From Chloroflexota bacterium (lineage in GTDB: Bacteria > Chloroflexota > FW602-bin22 > JACPRP01), in NCBI GenBank assembly GCA_016210495.1, contig JACQUC010000180.1, positions 18,331 to 82,330 of the forward strand: a stretch of DNA of 64,000 nt. Direction: 5' to 3'. Position numbers and translations under genes: made by a program. Of this stretch, positions 35,001 through 43,587 are shown in pieces. A model generated the notes under the pieces. That model was not told the DNA's origin, searched no databases, and saw only the letters and a program-made list of their open reading frames with translations. Numbering within the stretch: position 1 is the stretch's first letter; each line of letters opens with the position of its first letter.

Positions 35001-35855
35001 CTACTTCGCTACAGGATTGGTGGCTTGGCTACCCTGCTTTCCTTCCACCCACAGCCTGTACAACTGCCGCCTGGGCAAGCCGGTTTCCTTGGCCAGGCGG
35101 CCGATGGCCTCTTTGTCGGTCATACCTTGCTCGACGAGTTCGTGAAGACGACGCTTGACTTCCTCCAGGTCTGCTGCAGCCGCAGAGGCGCTGGCACCCG
35201 AGATCACGAGTGTGAACTCTCCCCGGGGCTGGTGTATGGCAAAGTGCTGTAGCACCTCCTCGACACTACCGCGAACCACCTCCTCGTGAAGCTTCGTCAG
35301 CTCTCTGGCGACGGCAACATCTCGATTCCCAAGGATAGACTCGATGTCCTTGAGGCTCTCCGCGACGCGGTGCGGCGCCTCGAACGCGACGATCGTCCGG
35401 GATTCCGACCGCAGCTTCTCCAGGCTGCGCCGGCGCTCGGCGCCCCGGCGTGGCAAGAAGCCCACGTAAACGAACTGATCGGTGGGAAGCCCCGAGGCCG
35501 CCAGCGCCGCAATCACCGCCGACGGACCCGGTATGGGAACAACTTTCAGTCCCGCATTGATGGCGGCACGCACCAGCTCGTAGCCCGGGTCCGAAATGCC
35601 CGGCATCCCCGCCTCAGAGACTACGGCCACGTCCTTCTCTCGCAGGGTCGCGAGAATAAGGTCCAGCTTGGCCAGCTTGTTGTGCTCGAAGTAGGACGTC
35701 AGTGGTGTGCGAATATCGTAGCGAGAGAAAAGCTTGCGCGTCGCGCGGGTGTCCTCGGCGGCGACCAGGCCTACGCTGCGTAGTATCCGCAGGGCTCGCA
35801 GCGTGATGTCTTCTAGATTCCCGATGGGCGTGGCTACGAGATACAGTGTACCCAC
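35001..35855 (-). CDS. rsmI: 16S rRNA (cytidine1402-2'-O)-methyltransferase
   Basis: About 284 residues of the tetrapyrrole-methylase superfamily. N-terminal GTLYLVATPIGNLEDITLRAL, then AAEDTRATRKL, the SEAGMPGISDPG loop and VPIPGPSAVIAALAASGLPTDQF, all diagnostic of RsmI/YraL, which 2'-O-methylates C1402 with SAM. The C-terminal helix bundle ends EGKQGSQATNPVAK. The frame is open to 35972, but that extension overlaps the remnant toxin gene; GTG 35855 gives the normal N-terminus (VGTLYLVATPIGN). Confidence 0.93.
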   Translation of the reverse strand: MGTLYLVATPIGNLEDITLRALRILRSVGLVAAEDTRATRKLFSRYDIRTPLTSYFEHNKLAKLDLILATLREKDVAVVSEAGMPGISDPGYELVRAAINAGLKVVPIPGPSAVIAALAASGLPTDQFVYVGFLPRRGAERRRSLEKLRSESRTIVAFEAPHRVAESLKDIESILGNRDVAVARELTKLHEEVVRGSVEEVLQHFAIHQPRGEFTLVISGASASAAAADLEEVKRRLHELVEQGMTDKEAIGRLAKETGLPRRQLYRLWVEGKQGSQATNPVAK

Positions 35856-35910
35856 TGTTCCGATCAAAAACCGTTGCCCGTGTCGTTTACCAAAGATGAG
35901 GGTACCACAA

Positions 35911-36097
35911 TCATTCCGCCCACACGAACTTGTGCTCTTGCCCGGCATGCAGGCGCCAAACCACAATACCAACGTGCGCGACGTGGATAACTGCGCCCAT
36001 ACGCTTGGCTCCCGTGTCGAATTTGGCGAGCGGGAATATGCCAGCCTCGCAAAAGTTGGCGCTGGCTCTCAGGTAAGTTCTCGTCCAACAGGATCAC
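35911..36097 (-). pseudogene. Broken toxin gene (DUF5615 PIN-like), internal deletion with frameshift
   Basis: A GTG at 36097 overlaps the antitoxin stop as GTGA and begins VILLDENLPESQRQLLRG, the typical N-terminus of DUF5615 PIN-like toxins. After about 28 residues homology-like sequence continues only in another frame (KFDTGAKRMGAVIHVAHVG, then VVWRLHAGQEHKFVWAE and TGA at 35911). The catalytic middle, roughly 70 residues, appears to be missing. Start and end look genuine, the centre is lost, so the toxin is probably inactive. The family assignment of the C-terminal piece is from memory. Confidence 0.6.
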
Positions 36098-36348
36098 GCT
36101 ACCGTTGTTTCCAGAACGTACTCGTCGACGTGCTCCATCAGGGCCTGACTTGCCAGACGAACAGCCTCGGCGATGGCATCCTTTGTGACAGCGCCACGCC
36201 ACTCCTCAATAACAGACTCCCAAGCCACGCCGTTCGCAACTTGCTCGAGGACTTGCGATACCATAACGCGCGTACCACGAAAGGTTGGCTTGCCATGACA
36301 TATCCGAGGATCCGTAACGATGTATCTGCCGATTTGTCTTGCCCTCAT
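36094..36348 (-). CDS. DUF433 antitoxin (VapB45-like)
   Basis: 84 residues from ATG 36348 (GAGGAG upstream) with the DUF433 winged-helix hallmark IVTDPRICHGKPTFRGTRV followed by VSQVLEQVANGVAWESVIEEW. DUF433 proteins are antitoxins to PIN-like DUF5615 toxins and repress their own operon. Its stop overlaps the start of the degraded toxin gene, so it is now an orphan antitoxin. Confidence 0.85.
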   Translation of the reverse strand: MRARQIGRYIVTDPRICHGKPTFRGTRVMVSQVLEQVANGVAWESVIEEWRGAVTKDAIAEAVRLASQALMEHVDEYVLETTVA

Positions 36349-36484
36349 GATGCTACTCCTCATCTCCGTACCCGATACTCACCCTGAAACCTGGCGTCAG
36401 CAGCGAGCTCGGGGAAGGCCCGCATAATTATAACACCCTGTTGTCCCGAAGCACAGCCCTACCCTGCAGGGGGCCGCCTGGCTC

Positions 36485-36937
36485 TCACCTCACCACGACC
36501 TCACCATTCATCGCATCCCGTATGCGAATCTCGTGCCCGGGCAGGAGTTGGCCCGGCCACTCTCCCGGACGAAAATAGCCGACGTCCGTGGTCTCCGGCG
36601 ACAGGCCCAGCGTTCCACCAGTTGGGATGCACACAAAGGTCACGACGACGATCTGACTTCTCGGATCTTCGTACACGTAACCCGGATATGGCATCGAGTA
36701 CACCCCGGCGAGTCGCTCGACCTTGACCTTCAGTCCCGTCTCTTCCTCGACCTCGCGAACCACCGTCTGCTGGATCATCTCGCCCAGGTCCATGTGTCCG
36801 CCTGGCAAGCACCACAGGCCGTTGTCCTCACGCCGGGTGAGCAGAACCTTGCCCTCCCCGTCGAAGATAATCCCGTTGGCGCCCACGCGGGGGGTCACGA
36901 TGGCTCTCCGATGCGCAATCTGTTTTGAGTGCCTCAT
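36485..36937 (-). CDS. Nudix hydrolase
   Basis: 150 residues with a complete Nudix box: GGHMDLGEMIQQTVVREVEEETGL (described by its pattern Gx5Ex7REVxEExGL) near residues 46-69. Family members hydrolyse nucleoside diphosphate derivatives with Mg2+. PRVGANGIIFDGEGKVLLTRRE opens the fold. It is 2 nt from the upstream NTP-transferase-like gene and thus in an operon with it and the phosphofructokinase. Substrate unknown. Confidence 0.9.
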   Translation of the reverse strand: MRHSKQIAHRRAIVTPRVGANGIIFDGEGKVLLTRREDNGLWCLPGGHMDLGEMIQQTVVREVEEETGLKVKVERLAGVYSMPYPGYVYEDPRSQIVVVTFVCIPTGGTLGLSPETTDVGYFRPGEWPGQLLPGHEIRIRDAMNGEVVVR

Positions 36938-36939
36938 TG

Positions 36940-38082
36940 TTAGGTCCCTGACATTGATTGCTGCACAGCGGGCGACGCCGTGAGCGCGGCGGCCTCGACC
37001 AGGGCGAGTAGTCCCCCGGCCACCAGAGAGTGGCCCCCAAGAACCACAGGTATGCTGGCGCTCTTGGCGGCGCGCGTGAGCTCGCGCACGAACGGGTGCT
37101 GTATTCGGTCCACGTCCATCAGGTCCGAGTAGTAGCGATCCTGAGCCGATACCTCGAAGCGGAAGTGCTCGAAGATCACGCGCGTGTCGATCAGCGCCGC
37201 CTGTCCAAGCTCGGGAAGCGCCTCAAAGAAGCGGGGGATGCCGACGGCCTCCAGGTACAAGCCGGCGAGGGAACGAACCTCACCCCGCTGGTCGCGACCG
37301 CTCGCACGCATGCCCTTCTCCTCGGACAAGACGCGCGTGCGGCAAGCGATGTTTTTCTCGATTTGAACCATCGCGTGAGCCCCTATGCGCCCCAGCACGA
37401 CGAGCTCGGCTGTCGGGTCGTTCATACGTTGCAGCACAGCGCGCAGAGGACCGACGTCGAGATCCAGGCTGCGCAAGAAAGTCGCGGTGTGCTTCCCAAT
37501 ACGGGGGTGGAGCTGCAGGATCGTGAGATCTGTCGGCGTGTCCACGTCCATCTGGGTTGCGGCCGTGCGAGGCAGCGGGATATTCCTGAGGCCGGCCCCG
37601 CGATGTAAACGAAAGGCCAGGTCGTTGTCCGTGTCAGGCGGCGCAATGCGTCCGATGGCCTCGCCCGGCGAAAAAGCCACAAAGTCCGAGGAGTAGAGAT
37701 TATTGGGGATCACGACGCTCTCAAATGCGCTCAGGTCGCGGCATATGCTGGCAAAAGCACCTTTGTCCAGCAAAGGCATGCTGCCTCCGCCGCCGTAAAA
37801 GGGCTTCCGAGTGCAATGTCGACCAATGAGCTCGGCGAGCCTGCGGCCGAAATGGAAATTGCCCTCGTCGACTTCCACCGTGACCGGCAGCTCCGCGAGA
37901 CGAGCTGCAAACTCGGCCGAGTTCGTGGCGACGACGATGCGCTCGCATTCATCTAAGCTCAGCGCTCTGTCGATGGTGTCGAGCGCGACAGCCTGATTCG
38001 CCCGCGCCAGCATTTCCTCGACGTCGCTGTGTACCTCTCGGCCGACAAACATCAGCAGCGTCACGCCCTCAGAAGGTGTCAC
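36940..38082 (-). CDS. MobA/CofC-like nucleotidyltransferase-fold protein, function unknown
   Basis: About 380 residues from GTG 38082, whose GTGA overlaps the stop of the upstream kinase gene (the open frame runs on to 38136). I see a probable GT-A nucleotidyltransferase pattern: TLLMFVGREV start, FYGGGGSMPLLDKG near residue 98, and DVDTPTDLTIL near 175 (the DxDTPxDL motif of MobA/CofC-type enzymes). The C-terminal half (residues about 200-370) is a separate domain that I do not recognise, with FEHFRFEVSAQDRYYSDL. It may transfer a nucleotide to a small molecule; this is an inference from motifs only. Confidence 0.55.
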   Translation of the reverse strand: MTPSEGVTLLMFVGREVHSDVEEMLARANQAVALDTIDRALSLDECERIVVATNSAEFAARLAELPVTVEVDEGNFHFGRRLAELIGRHCTRKPFYGGGGSMPLLDKGAFASICRDLSAFESVVIPNNLYSSDFVAFSPGEAIGRIAPPDTDNDLAFRLHRGAGLRNIPLPRTAATQMDVDTPTDLTILQLHPRIGKHTATFLRSLDLDVGPLRAVLQRMNDPTAELVVLGRIGAHAMVQIEKNIACRTRVLSEEKGMRASGRDQRGEVRSLAGLYLEAVGIPRFFEALPELGQAALIDTRVIFEHFRFEVSAQDRYYSDLMDVDRIQHPFVRELTRAAKSASIPVVLGGHSLVAGGLLALVEAAALTASPAVQQSMSGT

Positions 38083-39008
38083 AGCTTCTCGATCCTCACC
38101 TCTGGCAGCAGCCGGTCTATGTCGGGCTGATGACATAGCTGGGTGCCGGACGTGAGCGCGGTGGCTGCACCGGCGGCGGTTCCCAGGCGTAAGCCCTCGA
38201 CCAGGCCTTTCCCGGTCGAGAGCCCGAGGACCACACCGGCAAGCAGTGAATCACCGGCTCCCACGGTGCTCCGCGGCTCCACCTTCGGCGGCATAGCCTT
38301 CCAGGTACCCTGGTCGCTTACGGCGATGGCGCCCTGGGCGCCCATTGAAACGACGACTATGGCGACTCCGCTGGCGTGGATCTCCCTCGCTGCCCCCAGG
38401 ACATCCTCGTCCGAGGCAAGCGTGCGACCGATCAGGCTCTCCAGCTCGTGGCGATTTGGCTTGATCAGATGCGGCTTCGCCGCCACGCCTAGCGCCAGGG
38501 GCTCGCCATCCGCATCGAGCGCCGCGAGACCGCCCATCTCCCTGGCCAGGGAGGTCAGCTCGGCGTACACGCCCGGCTTGATCCTGGGAGGCAAGCTACC
38601 TGCGAGAACCGTCCAGGTGCCGGGGGCGATGTGTACCCTCAGCCGCTCCTTGAGCGCGCTGAGATAATGCGGGTCGGTTGCTGGGCCCTTTTCACTCAAG
38701 AGGGTGGTGATGCGCCGCTTTTCTTCTACGATCGCGATGTTCGTCCTGGTCTGGCCCGGCGTGTGGATGAAGTCGTCGAGAATCCCCATTTCGTTGAGCG
38801 ATGCCTCGACAAAGCGCCCCACCGATCCCGAAACAAATCCTACGGCCAGGCTGCTCTGGCCGAGCACGCGCAGCACGCGAGACACGTTGATTCCCTTACC
38901 CCCGGGATCAGTTCGCGCGTCTTTCACACGGTTGGTTTCACCCGGCACGAGCTGGTCTATCACCAGCGTCTTGTCCATTGCGGGATTGAGCGTTACGGTA
39001 ATAATCAC
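38079..39008 (-). CDS. 1-phosphofructokinase family sugar kinase (PfkB type)
   Basis: 309 residues. N-terminal TLNPAMDKTLVID, substrate motif GGKGINVSRVL near 37-47, and C-terminal PfkB signature STVGAGDSLLAGVVLG near 248-263 with the catalytic Asp. It resembles FruK/LacC-type kinases that phosphorylate fructose-1-phosphate or tagatose-6-phosphate. No PTS gene is adjacent, so the substrate is uncertain. First gene of a three-gene operon (kinase, NTP-transferase-like, nudix). Confidence 0.9.
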   Translation of the reverse strand: MIITVTLNPAMDKTLVIDQLVPGETNRVKDARTDPGGKGINVSRVLRVLGQSSLAVGFVSGSVGRFVEASLNEMGILDDFIHTPGQTRTNIAIVEEKRRITTLLSEKGPATDPHYLSALKERLRVHIAPGTWTVLAGSLPPRIKPGVYAELTSLAREMGGLAALDADGEPLALGVAAKPHLIKPNRHELESLIGRTLASDEDVLGAAREIHASGVAIVVVSMGAQGAIAVSDQGTWKAMPPKVEPRSTVGAGDSLLAGVVLGLSTGKGLVEGLRLGTAAGAATALTSGTQLCHQPDIDRLLPEVRIEKL

Positions 39009-39030
39009 GCCAGGCCTCTAAAAAGGTTCC

Positions 39031-39095
39031 AGCGATCAGCGATCAGCCCTCAGCTACCCACGGCCCCTGACCGCTGACTGCTGATGGCTGATAGC
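39031..39095. repeat. Imperfect hairpin repeat of GCTGAC/GCTGAT units
   Basis: Left AGCGATCAGCGATCAGC and right GCTGACTGCTGATGGC-type units form an imperfect inverted repeat in the gap between hpf and the kinase. It is related in sequence to the repeat at 15851-15946. Confidence 0.5.
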
Positions 39096-39100
39096 TCGTT

Positions 39101-39661
39101 TCACATCGGCTCGGGCTCGATCAGGCCGTAGTTGCCGTCGCGTCGACGATACAATACGTTGACCTGGCCGGTAACGGCGTTATTGAAGACGAAGAAGTCG
39201 TGGCCCAGGAGCTCCATCTGCTCGACGGCCTCCTCGACGCTCGCGGGCTTGATGGTGAACTGCTTGGTCTTTACGATAGTGCGCTGTTCCCTGCCCCCAG
39301 GTTGGCCCTCGGCCTCGGAAACACTCTCGCCCGTTGCGCCTCTGCCGGCGGGGGTCCGGCCGCGACGATACAGCTTCTCCTTGTAGCGAACGATCTGGCG
39401 ATGCATAACATCGGCCACCGCGTCCACGGCGGTGAGCGGGTCGTCGGCCTTCTCCTCGCCGCGAAGAATCGTGCCGTTGGCGATCGTGGTCACTTGTACG
39501 ACGTGGCGATCCTGCGCGCTTTTGGTTTTCTCCCGCGAGACCTCCACCGTTGTGCTGCCGATGTTGTCGAGATAGCGGCCGAGTTTCCCCAGCCTTTTCT
39601 GAATGTATTGTCGTAGACTATCGGAGACCTCGATATTTTTCCCCTTTACAACAACTTGCAC
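39101..39661 (-). CDS. hpf: Ribosome hibernation promoting factor, long form
   Basis: 186 residues from GTG 39661. N-terminal S30AE domain (VVVKGKNIEVSDSLRQYIQKRLGKL, residues 1-100), a Gly/Glu-rich linker near 102-125, and a C-terminal domain ending with the invariant VEEAVEQMELLGHDFFVF and YRRRDGNYGLIEP. Long HPF dimerises ribosomes into inactive 100S particles on starvation. Single gene; the 212 nt upstream show nothing further. Confidence 0.95.
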   Translation of the reverse strand: MQVVVKGKNIEVSDSLRQYIQKRLGKLGRYLDNIGSTTVEVSREKTKSAQDRHVVQVTTIANGTILRGEEKADDPLTAVDAVADVMHRQIVRYKEKLYRRGRTPAGRGATGESVSEAEGQPGGREQRTIVKTKQFTIKPASVEEAVEQMELLGHDFFVFNNAVTGQVNVLYRRRDGNYGLIEPEPM

Positions 39662-39873
39662 GGCGGTAAGTCCCCCTTCTTCTTGCGTAAATTAGGCAAC
39701 TGGCGGCAGCTCAGATACGCGGCGGTGCAACCGATGTATCGGTGCCTGCACGCTCGAGGTCCGCTCCCTCAAAGAACCAAAAAACTCTCCGGCGAGCGAC
39801 CAGTAGAGTTCTCATTCAAGGATCTCCTGACTATTCCCTTACTATCACAAGATAACACATGGTCAGTGGGGTG

Positions 39874-41199
39874 TCAATGTGGGCTCGCGACGTTTACGAC
39901 CAGGTAAAGGATGGAAAGCAGGGCTATTCCGACGACGGTGGCCCAGGCAAACAGGTTGTAGATCGGGCCGTTGACATTCTCTCCCATGAGCCCTCTGTCG
40001 TTAACGAGCCTTAAGATGGTGAAGAGCAGGATCGGCAGGAGGACGCCCGCGACCACCTGCGTCATCACCAGGAAGGGAATGAGCGGCAAGCCCGGAACGA
40101 GGCTGATGGCGGCGCCAAGCACTATCAGACCTGTGAAGATGCCCATGAAAACCGGGGCGTCGCGAAAGGAGTGAGAGATGCCTTTCTCGAATCCGAAGGC
40201 TTCTGTGATGGAGTAGGCGGTAGCCAGCGGCACGACGCCCGCGGCCAGCATCGAGGCGCCGAGCAGGCCGATGGCGAACAGGCCCTCGGCATAGGGGCCG
40301 GCCAGTGGCTCGAGCGCCCTGGCCGCGTCCGCTGCGGTTTCGATCCTGACACGTGCCGCGAACAGGGTGGCGGCAGTCGAGACGATAATAAAGAAGGCAA
40401 CCAGGTTGGAGAAGATCGAGCCGAGCAGCACGTCCAGCTTCTCGTACCCAAAATCGGCCATCGTCACCCCTTTTTCCACTACCGACGACTGAACATAGAT
40501 CTGCATGTACGGGGTAATGGTGGTTCCGACTGTCGCGATGAACATCGTGACATATCCTCTCTCGAGGTGGAACGATGGGAACACGGTTTGGCGCAGCGCC
40601 TCGCTCCAGTCGGGTTGCGCCAGAAAAGCCGACGCAATGTAACCCAAGAACACCAGGCTCATCACCAGGAACACCCGTTCGACGGCCCGGTAGGATCCTT
40701 TGACCACCAGCCACCAGATAAAGGCGGCTGCTAGAGGCACCGCTAGATACCGACTTACTCCAAACAGCTCCAGACTGGCGGCGATCCCTACGAACTCCGA
40801 CACCGTGGTGGACAGGTTGGCGATCAGAATGCTGAGCATAACCAGCGCCGCGAGACGAAGTCCGAGATGCTCGCGAATGAGGTCCGATAGCCCTTTGCCC
40901 GTCGCGGCACCCATACGTGCGCACATCTCCTGGACTATGACAAGACCGACGGTCATTATCGCGAGCATCCACAGCAACGAGTAACCGTACGATGCACCGG
41001 CGGCAGAGTAGGTAGCTATGCCACCGGCATCGTTGCCGGCGGTTGCCGCGATTAGCCCCGGCCCCATGATGGCGAGGTAGGCGAGGAGGTCTCGTCGCCT
41101 CGGCGGGAGGGTTCGCAAGTGTGTCACGCCACTCACGATGGGCTCTGAAATCCTCTTCACGGGCCACAAAGGGAAACGATCTGGCATTCCTGACCTCAT
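39874..41199 (-). CDS. Nramp-superfamily divalent metal transporter, probably NRMT-like (Mg2+)
   Basis: 441 residues, 11 or so membrane segments. The TM1 motif reads GPGLIAATAGNDAGGIATYS where Mn/Fe Nramps have DPGN, and TM6 reads TVGTTITPYMQIYV where Nramps have a metal-binding Met (MPH). Loss of the soft Met ligand and Asn-to-Gly in TM1 are the features described for Nramp-related magnesium transporters. The next gene on the strand upstream is a cytosolic MgtE-N/CBS protein, which supports Mg2+. A second ATG at 41187 is possible. Alternative: an ordinary MntH, which the motifs argue against. Confidence 0.85.
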   Translation of the reverse strand: MRSGMPDRFPLWPVKRISEPIVSGVTHLRTLPPRRRDLLAYLAIMGPGLIAATAGNDAGGIATYSAAGASYGYSLLWMLAIMTVGLVIVQEMCARMGAATGKGLSDLIREHLGLRLAALVMLSILIANLSTTVSEFVGIAASLELFGVSRYLAVPLAAAFIWWLVVKGSYRAVERVFLVMSLVFLGYIASAFLAQPDWSEALRQTVFPSFHLERGYVTMFIATVGTTITPYMQIYVQSSVVEKGVTMADFGYEKLDVLLGSIFSNLVAFFIIVSTAATLFAARVRIETAADAARALEPLAGPYAEGLFAIGLLGASMLAAGVVPLATAYSITEAFGFEKGISHSFRDAPVFMGIFTGLIVLGAAISLVPGLPLIPFLVMTQVVAGVLLPILLFTILRLVNDRGLMGENVNGPIYNLFAWATVVGIALLSILYLVVNVASPH

Positions 41200-41274
41200 G
41201 GCTCAGCTAAATGAGGCATGGTCATTAATCCAACAAGGCGCGCAAAAGCGGACTGGGAACGTTGAGCCGGGAGC

Positions 41275-41310
41275 GCCCCGCAAAGCGGGGCTCGCCCGCT
41301 CGCGGGCGAG
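41275..41310 (-). terminator. Tandem GC hairpins between the transporter and the MgtE-N/CBS gene
   Basis: GCCCCG-CAAAG-CGGGGC (41275-41291) abuts CTCGCCCG-CTCG-CGGGCGAG (41291-41310). It may attenuate transcription between the two metal genes. No T-run. Confidence 0.4.
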
Positions 41311-41354
41311 ACGCCCGCACCCCCAGATTCCTCCCAGCCAATTATGACCAAGCC

Positions 41355-42611
41355 TCAGCTAAATATCTTCGGCAGCCTGCGTCGCCACGACTCCGGCAGA
41401 ATGTAGTCGATCGCATCATCTATAGTCACAATACCGAGAATCTGGTTATGATCGTCGACGACGGGCAGCGCCAGCAGGTCGTATTCGGCCATCGTCTTGG
41501 CAACATCCTCAGCGGGCTCCTGCGGACGGACAAACTTGAGATCTCTGTGCATGAACTGATCGAGCCTCGCGCTTGGCTCGGCAAGAACCAGGTCGCTCAG
41601 GGGGACGACGCCGACCAGTGCCGGCTCATCCAGGCTACGAACGACGTACACATTGAAAAAGTGCGGCGGACGCTCGGGAAGCTGGCGCAGGTAGTCCAGG
41701 GCCTCTCCGGCCGTGAGATGCTGCGGGACGGCTACGTACTCGGTGGTCATCAGGCCGCCGGCCGTGTCCTCGGCATAGGCGAGCAGCTCCTTTACCTCGG
41801 CCGATTCCTCCGGCTCCATCAGCTTGAGAATCTCTTCGGCCTTGCGCTCCGGCAGGGCGCCAAGCGCGTCGGCGGCGTCGTCCGGCGCCATCTGCTCCAG
41901 GATATCCGCAGCACGGCTGCCGCTCATCGACTCCAGTATATCGGCCTGACGTTCCTCGGTCATCTCGCCGAGGATATCTGCTGCCATCTTGTCGTCCAGG
42001 GCCTCGACGATTTCCACACCCTGCCGGTAGGACAGGGAATCCACGAGGCGCGCGACGTCGACGGGATGGAGCCGGCCGATTCTCTCGTGCGATACTTTAA
42101 GCCGCACCGCCGGTGCCTCACTGGCCAGATACTCGACGTTCGCCCAGTCCATAATGTCGCCGTCGAGAATATGGTCTGCAACGAAGTGCGGACTCAGCCG
42201 GCGAAGCAGGGCGCGCGGACTCAGGTCGGCGCCGGCAAGATAGTAGCTGCCAGCGACGTCGGCCAGTTGTAGGTCGTTGACGCGGATCACCCTGCGCCCG
42301 TGCACGTCGATAAGCTGCTTGTCCAGCACATCCCTGGCCAGCAGAATCTCGCCATCTCTCCGAGCGAATGGGCGAAGGTCAAGTCGGTATGTCGATAGCT
42401 TCGCTCCGGTCGCGTCCAGTCGGATGACGTCGCTCGCGGGGATGAAGAAGTCCCTCCTACCCGAGCGAGCGACCAGGCCGACCAAAGGCGGATACGTCTC
42501 GCCGCCGAGCCGAACCACCACGTCCTTGATGGCAGCTATCGTGTCGCCCTCCTTGTCTAGGACAGGCCGGCCAACTATTTGAGACAGGAAAAGCAAGCGG
42601 CGTTCCCCCAT
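41355..42611 (-). CDS. PRC-barrel / MgtE-N / CBS-pair regulatory protein (no membrane domain)
   Basis: About 418 residues: two PRC-barrel-like segments (residues about 8-160), the MgtE N superhelical domain with its repeats (LVDSLSYRQGVEIVEALDD, ADILGEMTEERQADILESM, AADILEQMAPDDAADAL, LKLMEPEESAEVKELLAY), then two CBS domains (MTTEYVAVPQHLTAGEAL and MHRDLKFVRPQEPAEDV). MgtE channels carry a C-terminal pore, which is absent here. Such stand-alone MgtE-N/CBS proteins often accompany Nramp-type transporters and could gate them by sensing Mg2+ or nucleotides. ATG 42611 preferred over TTG 42620. Confidence 0.85.
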   Translation of the reverse strand: MGERRLLFLSQIVGRPVLDKEGDTIAAIKDVVVRLGGETYPPLVGLVARSGRRDFFIPASDVIRLDATGAKLSTYRLDLRPFARRDGEILLARDVLDKQLIDVHGRRVIRVNDLQLADVAGSYYLAGADLSPRALLRRLSPHFVADHILDGDIMDWANVEYLASEAPAVRLKVSHERIGRLHPVDVARLVDSLSYRQGVEIVEALDDKMAADILGEMTEERQADILESMSGSRAADILEQMAPDDAADALGALPERKAEEILKLMEPEESAEVKELLAYAEDTAGGLMTTEYVAVPQHLTAGEALDYLRQLPERPPHFFNVYVVRSLDEPALVGVVPLSDLVLAEPSARLDQFMHRDLKFVRPQEPAEDVAKTMAEYDLLALPVVDDHNQILGIVTIDDAIDYILPESWRRRLPKIFS

Positions 42612-42750
42612 CGTGGGCAAGGCCCCGTCGTGGCCAGGGTCGCGCGAGACGGCTTAGTTGGCACATCCCCACGTAGCCATGTTTTCTCTTGGGGAGTCGT
42701 ACTGCACGAATTATACCGTTAACGCTGGGCTGAGTGCACGGTGGCGGGGA

Positions 42751-43137
42751 TTACCAGAGCACCTGAACACCATATTGGGCAAGCGTCGGATCGGCAGTCA
42801 ACAGTATCATCTCCTCGATGAACGCTTGCGCAACCAGTATGCGGTCGGAAGGGTCGCGGTGGTAGAGGGGCAGCTTCGACACGTGGAGGGCGTGATCGCT
42901 CTGGATCGCCAGGCTCCTGAACCCGTTGGCGGCGACTTGCTGAGGAATGAACTGCACCGGGTCGCGCTCAAAAGCAATCCGTCCCAACTGAGCCTTAGTT
43001 GCGATCTCCCACGCCGATGCCGCGCTAAACCAGATCTCATTGCCGGGATCTCGGATTGTGGCCCCGGCGTGGGGAGACAATCGGGCATCGTCCAGGACCC
43101 ACCAGAGAAAGGCGTGAGTATCGAGCAGGTAGCGCAC
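42751..43137 (-). CDS. PIN-domain toxin (VapC-like ribonuclease)
   Basis: 128 residues: MRYLLDTHAFLWWV (first catalytic Asp, D6), SAASAWEIATKAQLGRI (Glu) and a late DPSDRILVAQA (Asp pair), ending with LTADPTLAQYGVQVLW. This is the YuiD/VapC type with a DTHAFLWW start. PIN toxins cleave tRNA or rRNA and are neutralised by the upstream partner, whose stop lies 2 nt before this ATG. It looks intact. Confidence 0.92.
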   Translation of the reverse strand: MRYLLDTHAFLWWVLDDARLSPHAGATIRDPGNEIWFSAASAWEIATKAQLGRIAFERDPVQFIPQQVAANGFRSLAIQSDHALHVSKLPLYHRDPSDRILVAQAFIEEMILLTADPTLAQYGVQVLW

Positions 43138-43139
43138 GG

Positions 43140-43367
43140 TTAGGATTCAAAGGAGTCTAAGATACTTTCGGGCAGGGGCGCATCAAAGTCCTCGCTGATG
43201 CGGACTAGGCCTCGAGCCAGGCCCGGCACCCTTTCCTGATAAATGGGCACTAACCGCGCCACTGGCTTGCTGGCACGCATGATGATTATCTCTTCGCCTT
43301 GCAGCGCCTTGGCCACAAGTTGCGAAAGCTCGGTCTTGGCCTCGTGCATGTTAACCATTATTGCCAC
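43140..43367 (-). CDS. Phd/YefM-family antitoxin
   Basis: 75 residues from GTG 43367 (GGGAGG seven bases upstream); the frame is open further to 43514. The Phd/YefM hallmark VNMHEAKTELSQLVAKALQGEEIIIMRASKPVARLVPI is seen in pieces: NMHEAKTELSQL, then GEEIIIMRASKPVARL. It binds and represses the operon promoter and inhibits the PIN toxin. Confidence 0.92.
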   Translation of the reverse strand: MAIMVNMHEAKTELSQLVAKALQGEEIIIMRASKPVARLVPIYQERVPGLARGLVRISEDFDAPLPESILDSFES

Positions 43368-43587
43368 AGCGCACCTCCCAAGCCAATTATAGCTAATAAT
43401 CTTAGCTAGGTCAATGTTGTAGGACTGGCCGCTGCCAGACAAGCGGGGAAAACGACAATCAATCCCCTCTCCCTTCGCATGCTTATCCTCTATACTAGAG
43501 GGAGAGGGGGGCAATGGTCGTGACCTCGTTCGGAGACCCGCTCCACGCCTTCCGTGTCTTCCGTGGTTCGGCCAGGGCGCTTGTCTC

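Noticed and set aside
39880..41167. Second long reverse-strand frame across the Nramp-like gene
   Set aside because: Out-of-frame reading of a hydrophobic gene; the product is Arg-rich with no membrane segments or motifs.
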